A stretch of 64,000 bases of DNA from Hydractinia symbiolongicarpus (GCF_029227915.1 NC_079887.1:11408001-11472000), one strand, 5' to 3'; numbered from the stretch's first letter, positions 45,235 through 57,738 are shown. Made by a program: numbers and translations. The notes: generated by a model not told the origin, from the letters alone.

Positions 45235-47039
45235 TATAAAAGCGAGTCCCAAAGTTGTCATTCATTCATATCTGTCTGAACTGTAGTGTTTAACAAAATA
45301 ACTATCGTAAAAAAATCCTCTAATATTGTTAAAATAAATTTTATCGCAGGATAAGGCCAGTCGTTAATCAGAGCTTGATCGCTTCCTTTGTTTAATCAAT
45401 ATTAATTACCATGTAACGATGTCCAACTAAATGCTCTCATGGAATTAACAAGTGATTTAAAGTTTACTAACTACGGGAGTTATATTATCAGTGATCACAC
45501 TTTTATTTTGTTCTTGATCAAAGCCACTGATCAGCACAGGATTCGTTTATCAAGACTCTAAAAACTATCTGATGAAATTCCGATAAAGTAAACTCTGACC
45601 TATTTCTTTTATGTAATCACACGACAATGCTACCATTTTGAACAGAATACTACGATGGTAAATATAATTCATAACGTTGATACAGCCAAGGCACGTTTTA
45701 CTATTTTTAAAAGTTTTACATTTTAATTCGATTGTAAATATTATTTTAATCGAAAGAAGAGAGTAAACAAAGTTATGGTATCTGTGTTCGTAGTTTGTGG
45801 TGAAGAACAGAAAGTTTCTAATTAAGCTTTTCGATGTGACACACCGCGCAAACTTGATGTGAGCTTACCATATTTCCAGAGCTTTTAAAACCGACATCTA
45901 ACCGTGATGAACCCAGCTTTGTCACTCACCTTCGCACAGCTGCCTCCTTATAAAACGGTATGCAGAATAAACACAGTAAAACGTATTACCTTCAAAACAG
46001 TATAAAATAAAGGTCATCAGATTCTTTTCTTGCGAAATTGTTGCAAAAGGTTAGGACTTTGCACAAATTAGTTCTCGTGAATATTAAAGCCTGACAAAAA
46101 AGAAGCTTCTACGCAAAAGAGTTTTTATGAAACCGCTTTTGGATGGAGTAGATACTGACACACGAAAAACGTCATATCGATGGATAGCATCAAAATAAAA
46201 AGTAATCTATTGTAGGTATTAGTAAAATACACACGGTGAAATTACCAAATAAGAAAATAAAACGACGTACAACCTCGTCCCCAGGACGGCGAGGTAAATA
46301 CTGAAATTGTCATCAATATTGAAATTAAAAGCATATTTCAACGGAAAACATTTCAATACAAAGAAATGTAGGTTTTTAAAAAAGCAGAAACTAATATCAG
46401 GGGTGAATAAGACTTCTATCACATTAATTTTGAGTACGCTTCCATTAGTCCTGTGTGTTGCTGAAGGGAAAGCGAAGAGGCCCTCCGCTGTTCAACTTTG
46501 TTTCTAAATAACTTTTGATATTCACAGTTAGGTACACCTTCTTTTATTCAGCAATATTTTGTAATGTGAGGGAAAAAATCGATTTTTTTTTTCTTTTTAA
46601 CTTTTAAAAAACTTGTCATTTCATGTAATGTTTATAACAATTATTTAAATCATAAGAAATCTCAAACCTAAGGCATGTCATTCCAATTTTCATAAATTTG
46701 ATAAAGCCATCGGTAAAAATGCTGACACTAGCAATTTTTAAACAGAATGTCACCTGGACAAAACGTGTAAGAACTTTGCTGTCGAATGAACAACAACTTC
46801 AAAAATTACAAGGATGAATGGGAGGGGGGAGTCGAATCAGTCTCCTCAGCATTGAAAAGCCACCAAACAGTTTTGCAGGAACATGATTATGATAACAAAG
46901 CTATGGTTGAAAATGAACAAACGAAATATCGATTTAAGAATCTCTTCCTCCTCACCAAGCAAATATTCCAGGTGATATCCTGTTACAAAATAATCGTAAT
47001 ATTCAGAAATAAGTCAATCGAATGTCTTAGACACCGCAT
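45235..47039. other. Intergenic region, no gene recognised
   Basis: It should contain the Ras-like gene's promoter just above 45234. A small palindromic CCTCGTCCCCAGGACGGCGAGG-like piece near 46273 belongs to the CCCAGGG family. An open stretch at 46786-46971 ends at a fair donor but has no recognised product. Confidence 0.4.
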
Positions 47040-47302
47040 TTACTGCCGAGCTTTTCTTGGATTGTATATCTTTTTCGACTGACCATGTAAATCCCATTCG
47101 ATCTTGCACTTATCCTTGTTATTGTTGTCCTTTATCCTTTCGCGTTTACGAAGCTCAAGAGTTTTTTGTGGAATAGCGGGTGCCGTCCAGTTTATTACAT
47201 GTTTTGATTTCAAATTCTTAGTGAAATGAATCGCTCTGTTTTCCAAGTACTAGTTTTTTGTGGCGACGTTTTCACGACTTTACCCAACGTTAGAAGATAC
47301 AT
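47040..47302 (-). pseudogene. Decayed copy A of the small secreted peptide family
   Basis: On the minus strand, TATTCAG|AATGTATCT gives the same acceptor-plus-ATG arrangement as the copies at 49104 and 55979. After MYLLTLGKVV the signal sequence is missing about 10 codons compared with copy C, and the frame then stops. In another frame the mature part reads SKHVINWTAPAIPQK and KDNNNKDKCK, close to copy C's RPVINWTAHGIPPKK and KNNNKDKCK. The four-cysteine end is lost. It is a pseudogene by deletion and frameshift. Confidence 0.7.
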
Positions 47303-48657
47303 TCTGAATATAAGATGAAGCTAACATAGTGTAGTTAACGTAAGTAGAGAGCAACTGCTAATTCTTAGAAAACAATAACCTTGATAGTGTTTTAACAATT
47401 CATGAAGCAATCTAACTTTCACCTCACCCGATGGTGTTTTTTGCAATAAAAATAAAACAGTCCATGATGGCAGAGTTTCGTCAGTAATTATAGTAAATGG
47501 AGATAGGCTTACAATGTCGAACAATATTAAACATTGTATTTAATTGAATGTTTTTAGTGCACGAATAGACGTTTCATTTTACCTGCAAAATAATTTTCGC
47601 CTATCACACATATTTGATTTTCTCGCTATTTTTTTAGGTGTTTTAGATTCTTTAGTAATTTAAGTTTTTTTTTCACCGTTGAGAACCTTATCCCAAATCC
47701 TGATAATACATTATGTTCACGATATTCCGACAGAAATTGTTTTTGTTTTGGATCGGTATCTTTTTTGAACAACGATATAGATCTAAAAGATATGAAAAAC
47801 GATAATATTGGATTAATACAGAAATCATAACATTCACATAAGAATCAATCACAGAAACAAAATTCAAAAACTTTCTGTCCATTGTAATCCTAAAATTTCA
47901 ATATGCTGTGACAACCAAAGCAAATTTTCGAAAAAACGTTATTTCGGAAAATATTTCAAAAAGTAACAGAATTTAGCAACTTATTTTTTACATAAACGTA
48001 TGTATGGGTAGTTAATATAAAAAAAACTTCATTTGAAAAAAAAAGGTAACTGCATTGCGACGTTCGTAGTAAAAATATTCATATTACTCTGTTGCTTTGT
48101 CATATGCTGCTCCTAAAGAAAGACTTTAATTTAAGTTAAATTAAGGTAAGACACAAGTAGCTTCTAAGTGGATTCAACGAGCAACCCTTGAAGGTGAATT
48201 TGTCAGCATTATAAGCATACAACCAAAAGGAATTAGTTGCCGGGATTGTGAATATTCTATAAATCCAAAGCTAAAAATTAAAAATGCATTTCTTTATTCA
48301 TTAAGATATATCAAAATACAAGCAGCAATGCGTTCCATTTTACTCTCAGATCGTAGTACCATGTCGCAAAGATCACGTTTCGCGTGAAACCACAGTACGA
48401 CAATGATTTATGTTGGAAACATGTAAACATAGAGTGAAAAAACTACTATTATACTTCTGTTGCGTAATCAACATAGCTAAACACCAACGAAGAATAACAA
48501 GGAAATTACCCAAAAAGGCACAGAAACGTCCTTTCGGGTGCTAAAATCATCACGTTTAGTTCTTTCACATTGTCACCTAATCATTATTCACCCTAAGTAG
48601 TCAAGCAATACCGTCGAGTTGCACTGCTATGTCATCGCTATGTCATTCTCCCTTTAT
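47303..48657. other. Intergenic region, no gene recognised
   Basis: Near 47410-47490 it shares sequence (ACCTCA...GATGGTGTTTTTT, then ATAAAA..CCAT) with 56275-56340 upstream of copy C. This suggests the peptide copies were duplicated with their upstream introns. No gene seen. Confidence 0.45.
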
Positions 48658-48665
48658 TATAAAAA
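48658..48665 (+). promoter_or_regulatory. Probable TATA box of peptide copy B
   Basis: TATAAAAA lies about 85 bases before a CAAG|GTAGGAAA donor (48739-48750). This would close a short non-coding first exon, followed by an intron to the acceptor at 49101-49102. Confidence 0.5.
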
Positions 48666-49103
48666 TCACCATGCTCTGTAGAAAACGTTAAACAGCTTCG
48701 TAAATTCAAGTGTTGGCATACTTCCAGTAGACAACAGTCAAGGTAGGAAAGCATTCGTCATATTGCATTAATGTAAATGCATCTGTAGTTGTGAGTGTCA
48801 GTGAATACACAATAATTAGTGACATCTTGCGGACCAATTACACTCAAATACAAGTTGCACGGTCAAAAATTGTTTACTTTGTTCAACTGCTTGCACATAC
48901 CTTAATTGAACAATTTTTTGCGAGAACTAAATCCTCTTTAATAGGTGTGAACATGTGTATGACTTGCGCTACCATAAAAATATGTGCGTTATATAATAGT
49001 ATTTGGTCATTCCTGTAAACAAAAATTCTCGAAAAATTTATTGAAAGTATCCATTCGCGAATTTTTTTTATCTATATAACAAATAATTTTTCTTACTTTC
49101 AGA

Positions 49104-49268
49104 ATGTATCTACACACGTTCCTTGTAATAATGCTAACATATTCAAATTATGGTAAAGTCGTGAATACTTCATCCCAAAGTCCTTTTCACTATGAATTTG
49201 AAAACAAGACATGTAATAAACTGAACAACACCCGCTATTCCGCAATTCCTGTCGTCAATTATTACTAA
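49104..49268 (+). pseudogene. Copy B of the secreted peptide family, reframed and truncated
   Basis: CTTACTTTCAG|AATGTATCTACACACG is identical in layout and nearly in sequence to the start of copy C. It encodes a good signal peptide (MYLHTFLVIMLTYSNYGKVV). After residue 20 the frame departs from the family: in the family frame the stretch would read VIN then stop where copies A and C have the Trp of INWTA. The frame actually open ends after 54 residues with one Cys and no CNGD block. It is most likely a pseudogene, but a short secreted product is possible. Confidence 0.6.
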
Positions 49269-50381
49269 TACAGTTTCTAATATTATCATAAGAATTTATA
49301 TATATTATCATTTGAATTTTTCCAAGTCAAAAGTTATTTCAGGAATGAAACATTGAAATCTACGTCTTTCTCGATGACACCAACATGTGCGCGGTTTCTA
49401 ACCACCAATCTTTGAATACCATTTTCTTATAGGATATAACTCCTGTATATATTACGAGCGAAAAAGAAGAAGTACTTTTTGATGTAAGCAAAATTATGTT
49501 ATGTTTTTTATATCATTTGGTCTCAAATAACCTTTTCATAGCAACGATGACTTCCTTTACTTAATGGGTTTGACCTTTGTTATAACTAAATAATTTTAGA
49601 AAGTGTCACAAGGACCATTTGTAAGCGTTTTTGTGCACAACATTTTACAGAGCGGACAAAGTGAGGATATGTTCAGCATATCTGCTCAATACATCACAAG
49701 CCATATAGTTGGATATGTAGCAAATCAATTTTTCTGTAGTATCATTTCATCAAGGTGACTTGCGGTTTTAATTTTCATTCCATAGTCAACTAGCAGAAGC
49801 TATTAACCAGTTAGGGAATTACCTTGGCAAAAATAAGTTAAAAATAAATGGGTTTTTTAAATCTTTCTGGAATGGCAACGATGAAAAGCATTTGAATCAT
49901 GATATTAGAAGTAGTATTTTCTGACATTCTTCATTATGTATTGACATAAGGGTCATCAATAATATGAATTTCATGGTTGATTGCCATTTCTATTGTTGCT
50001 ATTTGTGTATGCAAGTTGTGAATCATTTTGTCTTCACAAACCATATTTTTGTTATTATACTGTCAGGTATGGAAGCAAAACGGATGTGTGTAGCCATTTC
50101 GTGATAAGACAAGTTGACAGGTAATAACCATTTTGTTTTGTATCATGGAGAATTAGATTACGATAAAATCTAGTGTTCTAACGCTCTATATCCTTCATTA
50201 TTCCTCATCTCTTTCTTCTTATTATTTAATAAGATTGTACTCACCAAATATCCTCTACATTCTTCAACAATGTCTTTTATAATGTTTTCTTTATTTCTCG
50301 GGTTATGAACTAGTCTTTAAGATTGTTACTACTTTTGCATCTGCTTCTCTTTGGTGATTGTGTCTTGTTTTGTTTTATAGA
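49269..50381. other. Spacer between peptide copies B and D
   Basis: It should contain the promoter and first exon of copy D. The acceptor TTTTATAG ends at 50380. I could not fix the first exon. No other gene seen. Confidence 0.45.
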
Positions 50382-50660
50382 ATGTTTCTACATACATTCA
50401 TCATTGCCATTGCATCGTGTTTTCTTTTAATTGAAACCTATAAACATCCCAAGAACGAAACAAACATTCGAAAAGAAGAATCAATCATTCCAGGTTCACC
50501 AGTTTGGAGAAATATTATCTTCAATAGGACCATAACACAACCTAAAAATTGTGCCAAGAATTTGGAAGAGTGTAATGGTGATAAATTATGCGAAAATAGG
50601 CGAAAATTGTATAATCGTGTGTGTAAGTTAATAAAAAGAAATTTCGGAAATTTCTTATGA
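50382..50660 (+). CDS. Small secreted cysteine-containing peptide, copy D
   Basis: 92 residues starting MFLHTFIIAIASCFLLIETY, a clear signal peptide, directly after an acceptor (TTTTATAG|AATG). A pro-region with sequons NET (25-27) and NRT (48-50) follows. The C-terminal block CAKNLEECNGDKLCENRRKL then NRVCK has cysteine spacing C-x6-C-x5-C-x10-C and ends strongly basic. Copy C shares MxLHT at the start and CNGDxxCxxRRKL at the end. The family is not known to me. The cationic, secreted, cysteine-bearing design fits a host-defence, signalling or venom-type peptide, but no function is claimed. Confidence 0.75.
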   Translation: MFLHTFIIAIASCFLLIETYKHPKNETNIRKEESIIPGSPVWRNIIFNRTITQPKNCAKNLEECNGDKLCENRRKLYNRVCKLIKRNFGNFL

Positions 50661-52116
50661 AACTTCTTTATTGATTCTTTATTAAGAAAATTCTTGGAAA
50701 AAATTAGTATGTCAAAGTTTCTTGTAAAGCTTTCTATGAAGACCATTTTATTGGTTAACTTTTGTTGAAGGTGGGATTAACTAGCTATCTATTCTCAATT
50801 TTATAATTTTTTATGAAATCTATGCTTTGTTTATTATGTAAAATTTGTAGTGGACAGTGTAATTTTTTTTTATTAAGGTTTTAATAAATTTCCCACTGTT
50901 ATATTGTGTCCAAATATAAAACTCTAAATGAAATATTCAGTCCTTCTTTTTAAAACAAAAATAAGATCATGCAGAGGAAAATACTCACGATTGACTTGTT
51001 TCAAAATACGTGTGAGTATGCTTAAACAACATACATGTAACAGATTGGCAGAAAATCTCGTGGAAAAATGTGAAGTTCCTTCTTTGCACAATGTTTACTT
51101 TAGATTTTGTGATTAAATTCACAACAACAGGTCATTGTTTTACCGGCGACGCATATACGAGCAGTTGCCATAAAGGTAGACGAACTTGATCAAAATTGTA
51201 TTGATTTTTGATAGCTATATTACCATAAAAGGTTCGGAGGAGGTTTGATTGTAAAAAATTTAATGATTTACAATTTTTGTGATCGGTCATAATGGAAAGG
51301 CAATGTTAGATAAATGTTTTTCACTTAGTTTTATTAAATATATATTTTTAAAGAATTATAATGCTATGTCACAAAGACAGCCCCCCTTACGTCAATGTGT
51401 TATCGCGCATAGTGGGTGACATTTTTATAATGTCAGTGGTGGTATTGCGTTAAATTGATTATGACGTTCCTTTAAGAGACGATGATTAATTATTGAGATG
51501 AACTGCTGGACCACATATGACACCAACACATTGACTTATTGAGTCAATTTACATTTATACCTTGTTGATACTGCTTCATTTTTCTTTGTTAATGTTACAC
51601 TAGGATCATTGAACCCCAACCTATTATAATTCTCTCCATTAAAGTATTTCACAATGAAATTATCTCTGTCTGATTTAAAGGTAAGAAAAACCTAATAAAC
51701 AAAACTATGGCCATAGAAAAGTCGAACTGAACAACGAATTAAATAATTGTTCTTGACTGGTAGCTTTTTGTTAAAGTTTTTGATTCCAGTGCAGAAGGCC
51801 TTGTGTTCAAATACCGACCAAGTTGTGAGAGAGACTATAAAAATGTGAATTTATTATTGATATCTTGGGTGGTTGTCTAGTTGTGCTTTCACAGCTTTCG
51901 TTGCTCAAATGGGACCTTTAAATGCACAAAAAACCCTTTTCCCAGGACCTTTTGTTAATAGCAGTACCAATAGGAACTGAAGAGGCTATATTGCACAATA
52001 AAATTATTCCTTTTTGCATAAAAGGTTTTCTTTCAATACAGATAAAACCCAAAATGGTGGTAGAATATTGTAAAGGAGTAAGGTAACGTTAAAGTACTTA
52101 GATGTAATCACAGCAC
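50661..52116. other. Intergenic region, no firm gene
   Basis: A possible first coding exon lies at 51654-51680 (ATG, MKLSLSDLK, then a strong GTAAGAAA donor), but no in-phase partner was found. Otherwise featureless. Confidence 0.4.
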
Positions 52117-52204
52117 AAACAAACAAACAAACAAACAAACAAACAAACAAACAAACAAACAAACAAACAAACAAACAAACAAACAAACAAACAAACAAAC
52201 AAAC
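52117..52204. repeat. (AAAC)22 microsatellite
   Basis: 88 bases of perfect AAAC tetranucleotide repeat. The complementary motif TTTG is expanded at 60364-60757. Confidence 0.97.
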
Positions 52205-54169
52205 CCTTCTTTTTTTCTTTTTTTTTGTTGTTTTTGTTTCTGTCGATATAAATTATTTTTTTTTTTTCTCAGCTTATTTTGCAATGCAATACAAAGGGCT
52301 TTGTTAAAACTGGGCTCGTAGCTCTTTTGACGTATATAGCGCCAAATTTAAGCAGAAGCGTCAAATATAAAAGATCCTCCTCAACTATACTTATTTGAAA
52401 TTATTTGTGAAAGTTTGTTCATAATTAGTTGCCATTTGTTTATTCCCCAGTACACCAGCTCCTTTTCCACGAATAGAAACTCCCTTTTTCATATTTTGCA
52501 ACGTGACGTAATGTTTTTATTTCGTATGGAGAACAATGCCCATGCGCATGCGTTTTATAAACAGTAAGACCATGGCGCAACTAAATGAAATCTAGTAAAA
52601 AAATTGACGCCTTTTAGATAAAATTATTTAAGAATCTAAGCATCAGGATGTATAGCTGGTTCATGTGGTTCTCCTTTCATTGCCCGCATTTACTGAATTT
52701 TGCAAACATTTAAAAATTTATCTATATGCTGATTAATCGTTTTCTGTTAACATCTTCTCACTTGCTCTCACAACTTCTGATTGTTTGTTTGGAATACCAT
52801 TTACCTTATCGACATGAATTATGTCAGCTAACTATTTTGTAAACTCTAATTAGTCTTGAAGCCAAATTTTCGATACCTTCTAAAAATATTGTCACTCTAA
52901 GCCGACGACTGTTGATATTATAACGTCTGTTGCGTCTCTGTCATCAGCCATCTTACTATAACCTTGTTTGGTTTGCTTTAAATAAATAACAAGAATGTTT
53001 AGCGTTCCACATTTTCTTAAATTAATGTTTTATCGACCTTAATATAGACAAAATATAAAATGATCTAGGATGGCAAATTTTGAATTTCGCCACCACCAGT
53101 GATAATATTAGTTGTTTTCATATCAGAGTCGCGCATTTTGAACTTGTTAATGTTCACTTGTCAATGCTAGGTGATTACAGGCACGGAAATAAAACTTGGC
53201 AATTTTAAATGTTGATACATAGCGGTATACTGGGACTTTAGATCTTAGGTCATCTCTTTAAATCCATACTGTTGAAAAATGCCAATTATTGCTGACCTCA
53301 GCAAGAAGATTCTTCTATGTCGATATACGAAATTCTAAACTTCAGAACCCAGTAACAATTGTTGACGCTTTCCCCCAAACTTCGTTTGTTTCCGGTGCCC
53401 GATTTGGATTATTTGGTACTTTCCACATGCTACAAATTGATCACGTCAGCAATGATTAAGACTGGTTAAGAGTTTGAATTTATGTAGTTAAGACCTCCAG
53501 GTAGTAAAGACTCGAGTGTGCAATTATCATCTTGGATATTTTGCAGATTCTGAGAGAAATTATTTAGCCTTATTTGGTATGTGTGTTTATGGGCCTTAAA
53601 AGTATGGGGGAGGGCAAAGTGTTCGCACTTTAATTAGTTATGAGATAAAATTTAGTACAATTATAGTATAAAGCAAAGGGAATGAAATGGCATAATAACT
53701 TTTTTGATGACATCAGCATTTTTGCTATCAGCAAGTTTAAAATCGGGGAATAGACAATTGCCTAAAAATCTTATTTCAACGCATTTTGGTTAATATTTAG
53801 CCATTCTGTTTTTCTTTCTGTTAGTAGTATAAATGGTTCATAAAACATCGTCCAGTTTTTGCACAACGTATTGACAAAATCATAAAAATGTTTATATATA
53901 TATATGATCAGTTTGAAATTGTAGCAATCGGAAAAATTGGATCATACACAACGTATTGACAAAATCATGAAAATGTTTATATATAACATATATCAATTTG
54001 AAATTGTAGCAATCGGAAAAATCGGATCATACAGGTAGAAAAACTTTGTTGAGATGTTTGAATAACACAAAACTTTGTAAAAGGTGCGAGTCATTAAAAT
54101 GTTAATAGTCACAAAGTTTCATTTTAATATTGAGCACGTAATTCGGATGGTATTAGAATTTGAATTTTT
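52205..54169. other. Intergenic region, no gene recognised
   Basis: It contains a TATAAAAG motif near 52367 and a GCGCATGCG motif followed by TTTATAAACAG near 52545, both promoter-like, but no coding exon could be attached. A short direct repeat (ACAACGTATTGACAAAATCAT) occurs near 53863 and 53948. Confidence 0.4.
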
Positions 54170-54310
54170 CGCGGACACTTTATTTTTATTTATTTATTTA
54201 TTTATCCAATATTTATACAGAATTGCCAATTTAGGATATATAAACAGTATACATATGTACAATTCTGTTATCAATATGGGTCCTGTGAAAAATAAAATTG
54301 TCAAAAATTA
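54170..54310 (-). mobile_element. 3' tail of a non-LTR retrotransposon
   Basis: On the minus strand, GTATAAATATTGGATAAATA leads into a TAAA tetranucleotide run (54183-54206 in + coordinates), the typical 3' end of CR1/L2-like elements. No coding part is attached. Confidence 0.45.
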
Positions 54311-54455
54311 AAAAAATTGATGTTTGAGAAGAAAAAAACTTTAGAACCACAATAGAAGGATTAAAGGAGGAAAATAAAATAATAATAATAAAAAAAATAC
54401 AAAAAACATGACTGACTGAAGCTAGGATAGAAACTACCACAAAGAGATATGTGGT

Positions 54456-54610
54456 AAAACTAGTAGTTAGCCCGTGGAAAAATCCACAGGTTCGCCCGTC
54501 TTTTTTATACCGCATTGCGTGCGTCTCGCTACCTGCGCAGCTAAGCTACCATTTTGCGTGACAGACAGACGGACGGACAGACAGACGTATACGGGTATTA
54601 TAATATAGAC
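54456..54610 (+). repeat. Short member of the CCCGTGGAAAAATCCAC repeat family
   Basis: It begins ACTAGTAGTTAGCCCGTGGA and ends GACAGACAGACGTATACGG, then GTATTATAATATAGAC. The two ends match those of the ~0.7-kb units at 37899-40676, but the middle is different and short. It looks like a deletion derivative or non-autonomous relative. Confidence 0.65.
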
Positions 54611-55520
54611 ATTTATTAACCCCAAGTCAAGTTAAGCGTGATCTACACAAAATAGGGATAGTTAAGCTCAACTCTTTTTGAGCTTAAAAAAAAGGTTCGA
54701 GTAACTTTTATCCATGTCGATATATATCGATGTTATAAACGTTCTGGGTGTTATTTTGTAGACCGTGCATATTTAAAGAGAAAAAAAAAAGATCAGCGGA
54801 AAAATTATATGCAAGAAAGTTAAACAACGATAATTTATTGTTTCAATTAATAAATTTTGACGTTCTCAGGGAGATTTTTTATATGGACGGAAGAAAAGTT
54901 TGTCGGATAAGTTTTTTTTTTAAATTTCCCACGACGAAACTTTTTCTGAATAACTTATTCATAACCTGTAACTGCGATTCAACTAGATTTTCTTTTTAAA
55001 GCTCGGAATTTTCTTATGTACACCCATGAGTTTATTCCAAAGTGGTTATTGGCTAAAAGTTAGTCAATTTTATTCTTATAGGGTCTCCAGAATATTTTCT
55101 CATTTTATATTAGTGCCGCTTTGAAGGGTTATCATTATAATTATTGCCGGAAAATCATGATGTAATAAGCACTGACCCTAATGTCAATGATTAAAGAAGC
55201 TGTCGTGTCTGACTCCACTGAATACATTTATGTCACAGTTAAATAAACTAACCAGCCTTTTTGCTGGAAATTTCATGTCAGTCTCGAAATAGCTAGAAGT
55301 TATAGTTTACACCGTTTTCAATTGGATAACAGAGTAAAATAATTTTATTAAAAAATAGTTTTGGTCACCAAAATGGTAAAGTGCTTTTGCACATCGGTTA
55401 GCCAAGAAATTCAAAAGTCATGTTGTTATCCTATAATTTGTTGCACAAAATAATTTTGAAACCTCGTTTAATAATATATTCACATATATATATTTACAAG
55501 AAATGTTAAGTAAAGAAGTA
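54611..55520. other. Spacer downstream of peptide copy C
   Basis: AT-rich, no gene recognised. It contains the copy C 3' UTR near 55520. Confidence 0.45.
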
Positions 55521-55979
55521 TTAAAATAAATATTTATAACGGAGTTTTGATGAATGGGCCTTACAAATCATGTAATGGAGTTTCTTTCTGCGTATGCAGG
55601 CAACATCACCATTGCAATATTCTTTGCTTTTACATTTATCTTTATTATTGTTCTTGTTTTTTCTTTTATATTCACAAATCTTCACAAAAATTATTGGAAG
55701 ATCAGGCGCTGTGCAATTTAATGGCAGTTTCAACCTGGAGTTGCCAGTAAACGGTGTTCCATTTTTCAGTTTTGACTTAGTGTCATTTCGGGATGAAGCT
55801 TTTTTTGGCGGAATACCGTGTGCTGTCCAGTTTATTACTGGTCTCAATTTAAAATCCTTAATTAAAAAAAGTAATCTATTCCTTGATTCCGAATCATTGT
55901 CATCTTGGGGTGAATTATTCACGACTTTACCATGCATTGAATATGTTAGCATTATTGCAAGAAGCGTGTGTAGATACAT
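55521..55979 (-). CDS. Small secreted cysteine-containing peptide precursor, copy C
   Basis: 152 residues on the minus strand, starting directly after CTTACTTTCAG|A. It has the signal peptide MYLHTLLAIMLTYSMHGKVV. The middle carries two related segments, PVINWTAHGIPPKK (about 47-60) and LPLNCTAPDLP (about 85-95), both with an N-x-T sequon. A basic Asn/Lys-rich linker precedes CKSKEYCNGDVACIRRKKL then HYMICK, spacing C-x5-C-x5-C-x10-C. No stop or frameshift; longer than copy D because of the duplicated INWT segment. Secretion and glycosylation are predicted from sequence. Paired basic residues could be processing sites. Function unknown. Confidence 0.75.
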   Translation of the reverse strand: MYLHTLLAIMLTYSMHGKVVNNSPQDDNDSESRNRLLFLIKDFKLRPVINWTAHGIPPKKASSRNDTKSKLKNGTPFTGNSRLKLPLNCTAPDLPIIFVKICEYKRKNKNNNKDKCKSKEYCNGDVACIRRKKLHYMICKAHSSKLRYKYLF

Positions 55980-57738
55980 TCTGAAAGTAAGAAGAAAAAT
56001 TATTTATTATACAGATAAATAACTAAGAATCAGTGTGCAAGATAAGGAGAGTGTGAAATCCTATTTCAAATGGAACAAACGATATCAAGTAAAATAATAT
56101 CACACATAATGAAGAAAGACAAAAAAAGTATTAACTGGACGGTTAACAAGACAATATAAGACTAATATACACACCTGCTGTAGAGCATTGGTATCTTGAT
56201 CCAATTTTTTATATATTCCTGTCACAATTGTTCTCTATTGATAGATTTCCAACACTTGCATAAACGAACAAGTTTACCTCAGATGATGGTGTTTTTTTAA
56301 ATGAAAAAAAATAAACCATCCGATGTGATAGATATGAAATTCTGTCAAGGTTGTTATGGGAACTTAGGGTCAACCATAATCAATTAATAATAAAAACAAC
56401 AATAATGATGATGATTGGATGGTTTCAGCACGTGAAAGAACGTTTCCTTTTGCTTTCAAGAAATTCGCCTATATTGCGTATGGCTATCATCCTTGTCATT
56501 TTTGTAGAGTCTTGCATATTTGAAATGCCTTTTTACTTGATATGTAATGTTAAATGTAAGATATTAAATGTTTATGTTTGACCATTCAGGAGCGCATTTC
56601 ATAATGTGACCGAGACCTATAACCTCTAACATATGAATATTAATTTAACTCTATCTTAGTGCTTGCTGTTTCATTTAACAAATGATGCACAGAAAGCACA
56701 AATTTTGACTTGAATATTGATTTTATAAACACCATTTCTTAAAACCCCTTCCAAAAGAGAAACTATCTGTAATACTTTTCTTTCAAAAGTTCCCTTAACT
56801 GCGCATAAAAGTACATATTCAGATTAACTCAGATAAATATAAAGTCAGATAAATGTCATATTGAATAGTGTTATTTTGGTCATAAAATATTACACTGGAA
56901 AGACGTAAAAATGATCAAACATTTTTTTTGAGTTGCTGACGATTAACCATAAAAGGTACCGGCATTTAAATAAAAATCACACTATTGAAATCTACTCAAT
57001 TGGATGCTAAGATGTTGTCTCAATCCTGAATTTTAACCTTACTTTAGGGGAGAGGGGACTTGTTTTTAGGGGATAATTTTAACCCCTATTAAATTCTGGG
57101 TTAGGAGAAACGTTGTAACTATAAAACTTAGCGCAGTAACTAAGCAAAACAGATAGAGTGATTAAGTTCGATTCTTTGACATTTCTCATCTTTGTAGCTA
57201 ATTTACATTTAGCTAATGTGCCAAATGAAAAATTGAAAATATATTTAGATCAGAACATGGAGAGGTGATCAAAAGAAATTTTTCTTTATAGAAACATGTT
57301 AGAAATGTTGAATAATTAAAAATAAAAGAATCTCACTTATATTGGAACAAAATTTCACACAAACTTCTAGCCTATACCTCATCTAAAAAAAAATTAAACT
57401 AAAGAGGAGGTAAAATTACTAGCTCCACAACAAGGTCTAGTTTGAAAGTTGTCTTCGTGCTTCTTTGTTGTATTTTTTTAACCTTTCGCTGTCATAGTAT
57501 TTTACCGATTAATTTTTATGAGAGCTCTCGGGATGCTTGAGTTTTGTCTCCATAAACGCTTGTACCTTTCAGCTTAATGTAAAGGTATATCAAGCCAAAA
57601 ATTTTTATATCTAAATTATATCGAGATTTAAACTTCGTAAAAAATTAAATGTTATTGAAAATAACTAAGAAAAAATGGTCAGTTATTTTATATTTTAATT
57701 TTTCTTTTATCTTTTTTCATGTTAAAAATCATATTTTT
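55980..57738. other. Region upstream of peptide copy C
   Basis: It should hold the copy C leader intron and promoter. 56275-56340 resembles DNA upstream of copy A (47410-47490). A short open stretch near 56109-56159 contains SINWTVNKT followed by a stop, reminiscent of the INWT motif, but it is too short to call. Confidence 0.4.

Noticed and set aside
46786-46971. Coding exon with FKNYKDEWEGGVESVSSALK ending at a GTGATATC donor
   Set aside because: Looks protein-like, but no acceptor-linked partner, start context or known domain could be found.
51654-51680. ATG exon (MKLSLSDLK) followed by a strong GTAAGAAA donor
   Set aside because: Nine codons only, with no in-phase downstream exon.
52004-52198. 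Minus-strand protein made of FVCL repeats
   Set aside because: It is a translation of the AAAC microsatellite.
55594-56022. 142-codon plus-strand frame
   Set aside because: It is the complement of peptide gene C, whose signal peptide, cysteines and acceptor support the minus strand.
56109-56159. Short plus-strand text SINWTVNKT resembling the peptide-family motif
   Set aside because: Seventeen codons at most, no signal peptide, and the match is too short to exceed chance.
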